Source of the DNA: UBA1081 sp045537555
Lineage (GTDB): Bacteria; Bacillota; Clostridia; Oscillospirales; Acutalibacteraceae
NCBI GenBank assembly: GCA_045537555.1
Contig: JAZSPR010000102.1
Coordinates: 1 to 18,844 of the forward strand
Length of the DNA: 18,844 nucleotides
Direction: 5' to 3'
A program made the translations under genes and the position numbers. The notes under the pieces were generated by a model, which worked only from the letters and a program-made list of their open reading frames with translations, was not told the DNA's origin and made no database searches. Position 1 is the first letter of the stretch. Each line of letters starts with the position of its first letter. Shown piece after piece: positions 14,323-18,844 of this stretch.

Positions 14323-14934
14323 ATGGATCAGTTGAAAATCGGAAAATTTATTGCCGAATGCAGAAAAAATGCAGGGCTGACTCAGAAACAGCTTGCTGAA
14401 AAACTGAACATCACAGACAGAGCCGTATCAAAGTGGGAAACGGGAAAAGCATTGCCTGATTCATCAATAATGCTTGAACTGTGTCTCATTCTGAAAATTA
14501 CGGTAAATGATTTATTAAGCGGGGAGGTAATTACTGTGAATAATTACAACAAAGAACTTGAAAAGAACTTACTTGAAATGGTAAAACAAAAGGAACAGGC
14601 AGATAAAAGACTCCTTAATATGGAGATTTTTGTGGGTGTGATATGTATAGTGCTTATGCTTTCCCTGACCGCAATTGCTTCTTTTGCGCAAATGGAAGAA
14701 TGGCTCAGAATTCTTCTCATTCTTATCGGTTTCGCACCGATACTGATTGCATGTCCCTTTATGCTGAAAATTGAGCAGATTGCAGGCTATTATGAATGTA
14801 AAAAGTGCGGACACAGATATGTACCCACATATAAAAGTGTTTTCTATGCTATGCATATAAACAGAACAAGATATATGAAATGCCCGCATTGTAACAAAAA
14901 ATCATGGCAGAAGAAAGTTATAAGTAAAGGTTAA
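14323..14934 (+). CDS. XRE-type regulator with two membrane helices and a zinc ribbon
   Basis: 203 residues in three parts. Residues 5-66 are a Cro/cI helix-turn-helix (RKNAGLTQKQLAEKLNITDRAVSKWETGKALPD). Two membrane helices follow at about 102-121 and 127-147. The C-terminus is a likely zinc ribbon with CxxC at 159-162 (CKKC) and 187-190 (CPHC). The topology puts both the DNA-binding domain and the zinc ribbon on the cytoplasmic side. Such membrane-bound XRE proteins occur in Clostridia and probably sense the envelope; targets are unknown. ATG has an excellent AAAGGAGG ahead of it. The gene stands alone; the inverted repeat at 14241-14263 is a candidate operator. The hairpin after the stop mainly serves the opposing gene. 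Confidence 0.88.
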   Translation: MDQLKIGKFIAECRKNAGLTQKQLAEKLNITDRAVSKWETGKALPDSSIMLELCLILKITVNDLLSGEVITVNNYNKELEKNLLEMVKQKEQADKRLLNMEIFVGVICIVLMLSLTAIASFAQMEEWLRILLILIGFAPILIACPFMLKIEQIAGYYECKKCGHRYVPTYKSVFYAMHINRTRYMKCPHCNKKSWQKKVISKG

Positions 14935-14968
14935 AAAAAGCGGATTGCAGGTTTTCTGCAGTCCGCTT
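14933..14968. terminator. Hairpin terminator shared by two convergent genes
   Basis: A 13-bp stem (14938-14950 with 14956-14968, one wobble) with a short loop. On the minus strand it is followed by seven T residues, so it terminates the aldo/keto reductase gene well; on the plus strand the tail is AAAAATTATTCTG, so it is weaker for the regulator gene. Confidence 0.82.
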
Positions 14969-14986
14969 AAAAATTATTCTGTTTTA

Positions 14987-16102
14987 TCAGAATTCTTCTG
15001 AGATATCTTTGAGTTTGTTTATTATCTCAATATGCTGAGGGCATACGCTTTCACATTGTCCGCATTCGATACATGCTGAAGGTAAACCTGAATCTTTTGT
15101 GATTTCATTGAATCTGTTCTGAGTCTGCTCACGTACACCGTAAACAGTTCTTCTGTTCATAACCTTGAAAAGTTCGGGAATGTTGATTTTTTCGGGACAG
15201 CCTTCAACGCAGTATTTGCAGTTTGTGCAGGGGATTGTGGGAGTGTTTGAAATGATGTCTGCAACCTTTTTTACAGTTTCTGCCTCTGATTCGTTAAGGG
15301 GCTTGAAATCTGTCATATAACTTAAGTTGTCACGCATCTGATTGATGTCTGACATGCCGCTGAGGACAGTAATTACACCTTCAAGGCTTGCGGCATATCT
15401 TATTGCCCATGAAGCTACCGACATATCGGGATTCGCAGACTTGAAAATCTTCTGAATTTCGGGTGTGAGTTCAGCGAGTGCACCGCCTCTGACGGGTTCC
15501 ATAATAATTATGGGCTTGCCGTGTTTTCTTGCAACTTCATAGCATTTTCTTGCCTGAACAGAGTCGCTTTCCCAGTCGTTATAATTAATCTGAAGCTGAA
15601 CAAATTCCTGCTCGGGATGTTTTGTGAGAATTTCTTCAAGAACTTCTGCACTGTCATGGAAAGAGAAGCCCATGTGCTTTACAAGACCTTTTTCTTTCAT
15701 TTTAGCCACAAAATCCCATGCACCGAGTTTGTCAAGCTTATCAAGTTTATCCTTACTCAGTGAGTGATTGAGATAATAGTCAAAATAGCCGGCACCTGTT
15801 CTCTCAAGAGAAGTATCAAAAACTTTCTGAAGGTCGTCCTTTGTTTCACAGCACCAGATAGGCAGTTTTGAAGCAAGCTGATAGCTTTCTCTCGGTTGAC
15901 GGCTAACAAGAGCCTCTTTTGCGGCTTTTTCACTTGCACCGTCTTCGCCGTAAACATAAGCGGTGTCGAAGTATGTAAAGCCTTTTGCGAGAAATTCGTC
16001 AACCATTACTTTTGTCTGCTCAATATCTATGTCGTCACCAATCATGGGTAAACGCATAAGACCGAAACCGAGCTTTTTGATTTCTTTACCGAGATAGTTC
16101 AT
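14987..16102 (-). CDS. Aldo/keto reductase fused to a two-[4Fe-4S] ferredoxin domain
   Basis: 371 residues. The N-terminal 275 form an aldo/keto reductase barrel with the tetrad D46, Y51 (FDTAYVYG), K79 and H113 (YLNHSLS). The C-terminal part binds two [4Fe-4S] clusters: C292, C295, C298, C302 (CTNCKYCVEGCP) and C344, C347, C350, C354 (CIECGQCESVCP). This fusion is common in anaerobic Clostridia and suggests electron transfer from ferredoxin to an unknown carbonyl substrate. The start is ATG 16102 with AAAGGA 8 bases ahead; the open frame extends to 16150, but those codons lie in repeat R4. The gene stands alone between a terminator and the repeat, and no clear promoter was found upstream, so one may lie within the repeat. 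Confidence 0.94.
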   Translation of the reverse strand: MNYLGKEIKKLGFGLMRLPMIGDDIDIEQTKVMVDEFLAKGFTYFDTAYVYGEDGASEKAAKEALVSRQPRESYQLASKLPIWCCETKDDLQKVFDTSLERTGAGYFDYYLNHSLSKDKLDKLDKLGAWDFVAKMKEKGLVKHMGFSFHDSAEVLEEILTKHPEQEFVQLQINYNDWESDSVQARKCYEVARKHGKPIIIMEPVRGGALAELTPEIQKIFKSANPDMSVASWAIRYAASLEGVITVLSGMSDINQMRDNLSYMTDFKPLNESEAETVKKVADIISNTPTIPCTNCKYCVEGCPEKINIPELFKVMNRRTVYGVREQTQNRFNEITKDSGLPSACIECGQCESVCPQHIEIINKLKDISEEF

Positions 16103-16125
16103 TAAAAAATTCCTTTCATAAATCA

Positions 16126-16317
16126 TAATTTGTCGAGGTCCCCTCGACAAATTAATGAGTAATTAGTAATGATTAATGAGTAATGGTGGAAAGGGCTATG
16201 CCCTTTAAATCCCATTTTAGAGCGTAGCGGAATATAAGTCGCTTGCGACTTCCGACATTACTCATTCCTCACTACTCATTATTCATTTTTGTCGGGCATC
16301 AGCCCGACAAATTATTG
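16126..16317. repeat. Modular hairpin repeat (copy R4, complete)
   Basis: The left end is a 13-bp inverted repeat (16126-16138 with 16142-16154, TAATTTGTCGAGG). The right end is a 10-bp hairpin (16288-16297 with 16302-16311, TTTGTCGGGC). Between them, about 32 bases of AATGAGTAAT-like words (16154-16186) pair imperfectly, with around six mismatches, with a matching block at 16257-16288. Further hairpins are 16190-16196/16200-16206 (AAAGGGC), AGCGTAGC near 16221 and 16236-16242/16245-16251 (AAGTCGC). It has the same architecture as R3 with different arm words. The rest of 16103-16440 holds only the ribosome binding site of the reductase and the hairpin at 16379-16423. Confidence 0.78.
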
Positions 16318-16378
16318 TTTGTTCATTTTATTTCACATTTTCAGCGAGCTGATAGATTTCATAATTCATGTTGTTTTT

Positions 16379-16423
16379 TCACCCTGATTGTATATTTATT
16401 TTTAATATAAATAATCAGGGTGA
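16379..16423. other. Hairpin behind the VPETTT lipoprotein gene
   Basis: TCACCCTGATT (16379-16389) pairs perfectly with 16413-16423, with further AT pairing inside. It sits 18 bases past the stop of the leftward lipoprotein gene, but in that direction the stem is followed by AAAAAAC and not a T-tract, so a classic intrinsic terminator is doubtful. Confidence 0.45.
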
Positions 16424-16440
16424 TTAAGTCAAACATTATT

Positions 16441-17283
16441 TTAAGCTATAGAGAATACGTTAAGAATTGAACCTGTAAGGGTCAGACCGTTGAGTGAAAT
16501 GGGTGTAAGCACCTGAGGAATGAAAGCTGTGATTTCCATGCTCATCTGCTGAAGACCTGTTGAATCATATACTTCAATGTGCTTGAGAACACCGTCAAGA
16601 GTATAGATTCTGATTGTGCCGTATTCTGTTTTGTAAGTTGAGCAGAGATGCTCAATATCATTGATTTTTGACATATATTCAGAATATTCACCGTCTTTGA
16701 TATACTGTGAATAGTCCATGTTTTGATCAAAGTTAGACATCATGCTCTTCATTTCGTTCATTTCGGCACCTGTGAAAGAAATGCCGTATGCCGAAAAGCT
16801 GTTGAGAACCTGATCAAGGCTGTTAATTGCGGTTTCATCAATTTTTGCATAAAGATTGTTTGTTGTGTTTGCAATATAGGGGACGGTATCAATGTAATAC
16901 ATTGCAATTTTCATCTGACGTGAGTTCATTTCCATGCGGTAATTGTCATTGTCGCATGTCATCTTCATGTCAATTGTGTCGCCGCCCGTGAGCTTCATTG
17001 TGCCTGCCATATAGAATACTTTTGATTCAAGAGTGTTGATGATTGCTTTGATTGATTCACCGTCAGCAGGTTTCTGTGTTGTTGTTTCGGGAACGGTTGT
17101 AGTTTCGGGGACAGTTGTTGTTTCAGGCACGGTTGTAGTTTCGGGAACAGTTGTTGCCTGCGATTCAATAATTGAATCAACGGGTTCTGCGTTTGTTTCG
17201 GGTTCCTGATTGCCTTTGTCGGAACAACCTGCAAATGCAGTTACCATTACAAGTGAAAGAATAAGACAAATAATTTTTTTCAT
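16441..17283 (-). CDS. Lipoprotein with VPETTT tandem-repeat linker
   Basis: A 280-residue exported lipoprotein. Its signal ends in the lipobox VTAFAGC with cysteine 20. Residues about 21-75 are an extended linker that includes four tandem VPETTT units, coded by four 18-bp repeats at 17086-17157. The globular part (about 75-280) has alternating strands (MKLTGGDTIDMKMTCDNDNYRMEM, then TIRIYTLDGVLKHIEVYDSTG) that recall the outer-membrane lipoprotein LolA/LppX-like folds, but I do not assign a family. The start is ATG 17283 with GAGGTG ahead of it; an in-frame start at 17406 lies in the adjacent repeat and is rejected. Single gene; no convincing promoter seen. The signal peptide is of the same type as that of the 5454-6017 lipoprotein. 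Confidence 0.88.
   Translation of the reverse strand: MKKIICLILSLVMVTAFAGCSDKGNQEPETNAEPVDSIIESQATTVPETTTVPETTTVPETTTVPETTTQKPADGESIKAIINTLESKVFYMAGTMKLTGGDTIDMKMTCDNDNYRMEMNSRQMKIAMYYIDTVPYIANTTNNLYAKIDETAINSLDQVLNSFSAYGISFTGAEMNEMKSMMSNFDQNMDYSQYIKDGEYSEYMSKINDIEHLCSTYKTEYGTIRIYTLDGVLKHIEVYDSTGLQQMSMEITAFIPQVLTPISLNGLTLTGSILNVFSIA
17086..17157. repeat. Four 18-bp tandem repeats inside the lipoprotein gene
   Basis: Units at 17086, 17104, 17122 and 17140, each beginning TTCGGG or TTCAGG on the plus strand and coding VPETTT on the minus strand. Units differ at a few mostly synonymous positions. Because the unit is 18 bp, gain or loss keeps the reading frame. Confidence 0.9.
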
Positions 17284-17335
17284 TTTAAAACACCTCATTA
17301 TATATATTAGCATGCTTATATTAACCGAAGATAAA

Positions 17336-17353
17336 CAATAATTTGTCGAGGTC
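17336..17353. repeat. Remnant end module of the hairpin repeat family (R5)
   Basis: CAATAATTTGTCGAGGTC is identical in its core to the left ends of R2 and R4, but the partner arm is missing. It lies just upstream of the 170-bp element copy B, with the same order as in R2 followed by copy A. Confidence 0.6.
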
Positions 17354-17386
17354 TTAAGATAAACATTTTGTAATAAAACAATCTTT

Positions 17387-17544
17387 GTAGGGACCGATGC
17401 CCACATCGGTCCGATTGCGTAATGTAATGGAGCAATAACGATTGCAAATCGTTCTATTGCAAAAATCTTAATGAATCAAATTGTTCGTTATGCGGAAATC
17501 AGAGATTTCCGATTTGTCTTCGACAAATACGGACCGATGTGGGC
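17387..17544. repeat. 170-bp MITE-like element, copy B (interrupted)
   Basis: Starts with the same GTAGGGACCGATG terminus as copy A and follows it closely through 17544, with scattered substitutions (concentrated around 17450-17490). The last 12 bases expected from copy A (ATCGGTCCCTAC) are missing because an IS481-like element begins at 17545. The break is in the loop side of the right terminal hairpin. The missing end should lie just beyond the right border of the window. Confidence 0.82.
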
Positions 17545-17594
17545 TGTCAAGTACGGATTGTTTACACATTGTTCGGGAGGATTGTTTACAGTAT

Positions 17595-18743
17595 TTATCT
17601 ACGGTAAATTTTTTTAGAAATAATTTCTTTTGCCTCAGTATCAACCTTTGCTATGGTGAATTCACCATAGCAAAGGTTGAGCATTTTTTCATCCTCAGGA
17701 ACAATTTCCACATATTTTCCAATGAAACTATCACTTAAAAAATATCTGTGTTTGTCAATTGAAACATACCCTTTGCAGTTTACTTTTCTTAATTGCGAAC
17801 CAACATCATATTCCGGTTCTTTAGGTATCCTTATGTATTGTTTTGTGCTTGATTTGTAATGTTTTGCAGGCACATCCAAATTAAGAGAATCATGTGGTCG
17901 TTCATAATTGTAGCAATATCTGAATTTGTCAAATTCTTCTTGTGCATGTTTTAAATCTCTTAGAATCGTCCGTTTAAGAACATCTTCCTTTAGTGTTCTG
18001 TGAAACCGTTCATCTTTTCCTTGTGTTTGAGGATGCAATATTCTGCCATGTATCGGAAGAACATTCATTTGCATCATCCATATATCAAACAGGGTGTATC
18101 CTTTCCCCAAACTACCCCAAGGGTTTCCATTGTCGCATAATATAGCCTTGGGTAAGCCATATTCAATAAATACTTGTTCTAAACAAGCTTTTGCCGGTAA
18201 CCAACGCTCGTTATCCTTTGCATTTATGCAAAGGGAAAAACGAGAATGATCGTCCAATATAGTTAATGGATAACATCTTATACCATTTGCCAGACCAAAA
18301 TTTCCTTTGTAATCCATTTGCCACATTTCATTTGCCTTATCTTTTTCAAATCTTTTCCATGGTGTATGTGCTTCAGATGATTCAGCAGATATGCATCCGT
18401 TACGCTTTAAAATATCTGCTATTGTAGTGGTTGCAGGAAGTTCATCATAACCTTTTTCTTCAAGAAAACGTCTGATTTTTCTGGGACCCCATGTAGGATG
18501 TTCATTGCGTGTTTCCAAAATCAATTCTTCTTTTTCCCATGGTGTCTTTCTTGGTTTGAAAAATGCTTCGTGAGAATGATCACTTAATCCTTCGCCCGAT
18601 TGAAATCTTTCAATCCATTTGTACGCTGTTGGTCTGCTTATTCCATATTCTTTACACAAGGCGCTTAAGCTTTTTTCTTTTTCGAGTGCTTTCTGAATAA
18701 ATTCTTTTCTTAATTTTTCCACAGTCTTACTCTCCCAAGGCAT
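17595..18743 (-). CDS. IS481-like DDE transposase
   Basis: A 382-residue transposase that cuts and joins the ends of its element. Residues 1-50 are a helix-turn-helix (ALCKEYGISRPTAYKWIERF); a second helical domain follows (RNEHPTWGPRKIRRFL). The RNase-H-like core has D144 (WQMDYKG), D204 (CDNG) and E245 (GKDERFHRTL), the expected DDE triad, although the D204-E245 spacing is about 40 residues. The C-terminus includes YERPHDSLNLDVPAKHY, as in the family. The frame is intact, so the element may be active. AAGGA lies about 8 bases before ATG 18743. Near the end, codons for NLCYGEFTIAKV form part of a perfect 40-bp palindrome (17641-17680). Confidence 0.93.
   Translation of the reverse strand: MPWESKTVEKLRKEFIQKALEKEKSLSALCKEYGISRPTAYKWIERFQSGEGLSDHSHEAFFKPRKTPWEKEELILETRNEHPTWGPRKIRRFLEEKGYDELPATTTIADILKRNGCISAESSEAHTPWKRFEKDKANEMWQMDYKGNFGLANGIRCYPLTILDDHSRFSLCINAKDNERWLPAKACLEQVFIEYGLPKAILCDNGNPWGSLGKGYTLFDIWMMQMNVLPIHGRILHPQTQGKDERFHRTLKEDVLKRTILRDLKHAQEEFDKFRYCYNYERPHDSLNLDVPAKHYKSSTKQYIRIPKEPEYDVGSQLRKVNCKGYVSIDKHRYFLSDSFIGKYVEIVPEDEKMLNLCYGEFTIAKVDTEAKEIISKKIYRR
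17641..17680. other. Perfect 40-bp palindrome inside the transposase gene
   Basis: Bases 17641-17660 are the exact reverse complement of 17661-17680, with no loop; the centre is GGTGAATTCACC. The palindrome ends exactly there, since 17640 and 17681 do not pair. It lies 46 bases inside the 3' end of the transposase reading frame and is fully coding. Confidence 0.95.
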
Positions 18744-18844
18744 TAAAACACTTCCTTTTTTAGTATTTTTTTGCCCTTATTTTATCATAAAACTGTAAAT
18801 AATCGTCCCGTACATTCTGTAAACAATCCTACCATACTATACAG

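Larger units (their letters stand above)
17545..18843 (-). mobile_element. IS481-like insertion sequence
   Basis: About 1.3 kb. The left end, TGTCAAGTACGGATTG at 17545, is fixed by comparison with the uninterrupted 170-bp element. The right end is inferred at about 18843, where the reverse complement begins TGTATAGTATGG; the window stops one base later. The subterminal regions match as inverted repeats: 17555-17592 and the reverse complement of 18792-18829 agree at 33 of 38 positions. Each end carries two copies of GGATTGTTTACA or a variant, 24 bases apart (17555 and 17579; 18818 and 18794 in reverse), a likely pair of transposase binding sites. It encodes a single intact transposase. Confidence 0.85.

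Noticed and set aside
16103..16150. Longer N-terminus for the aldo/keto reductase
   Set aside because: The extra codons lie in repeat R4, and ATG 16102 has a proper ribosome binding site and matches the family N-terminus.
17284..17406. Longer N-terminus for the VPETTT lipoprotein
   Set aside because: It would run through the repeat remnant and the 170-bp element and would bury the signal peptide; ATG 17283 has GAGGTG ahead of it.
17481..17738. Plus-strand open frame across the IS left end
   Set aside because: It spans the junction of the 170-bp repeat and the IS and is antisense to the transposase, with no start signals.

Overview
The window reads as chromosomal DNA of a Gram-positive, low-to-moderate GC anaerobe, most likely an uncultured gut or rumen Clostridia (Bacillota). 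The reasons are strong AAGGAGG-type ribosome binding sites, sigma-A style promoters (TTGAAA / TATAAT), lipoprotein signals of the MKKIIxxxLSLVMVxAFAxC type, an arabinose isomerase, a GH30 glycanase, an aldo/keto reductase fused to a two-cluster ferredoxin domain, and an absence of outer-membrane functions. The assignment is from gene content only. No rRNA, tRNA or CRISPR array was seen.

Layout. 1-161: intergenic hairpin repeat. 168-2803 (minus): two translationally coupled genes of unknown function that look carbohydrate related; one has a propeller-like N-terminus and an alpha-helical toroid-like body, the other a C-terminus resembling that of GH38 mannosidases. 2882-3793 (plus): a cation diffusion facilitator with a terminator. 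3934-6017 (plus): araA from its own promoter, then a small lipoprotein and a strong terminator. 6091-6413: nested repeats including a 170-bp MITE-like element. 6451-9735 (minus): an EamA permease, an OPA-like MFS transporter and a membrane-anchored metallophosphoesterase in one tight operon. 9833-10098: promoter plus a hairpin repeat. 10099-13089 (plus): a secreted GH30 enzyme and an exported PHP-domain protein. 13090-13356 (minus): a small membrane protein. 13429-14208 (plus): a sugar isomerase/epimerase-like TIM barrel. 14323-14934 (plus): an XRE regulator with two membrane segments and a zinc ribbon. 14987-16102 (minus): aldo/keto reductase-ferredoxin. 16126-16317: another hairpin repeat. 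16441-17283 (minus): a lipoprotein with a VPETTT linker. 17336-17544: repeat remnants. 17545-18843: an apparently complete IS481-like insertion sequence.

How the genes may work together. The GH30 enzyme, arabinose isomerase, isomerase/epimerase, sugar-phosphate-type transporter, phosphoesterase and the unknown first pair fit scavenging of plant polysaccharide, possibly arabinogalactan. This is inference: the genes lie in several transcription units and no single polysaccharide utilisation locus is demonstrated.

The most unusual content is non-coding. Five intergenic regions carry members or fragments of one modular family of palindromic repeats, rich in short hairpins whose loop is GAA or GTA closed by a C-G pair (including the core GCGAAGC, a known hyper-stable DNA mini-hairpin). 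Two near-identical 170-bp elements have 27-bp terminal inverted repeats that are themselves hairpins, and the IS481-like element has landed inside the terminal hairpin of one of them. The transposase gene contains a perfect 40-bp palindrome.
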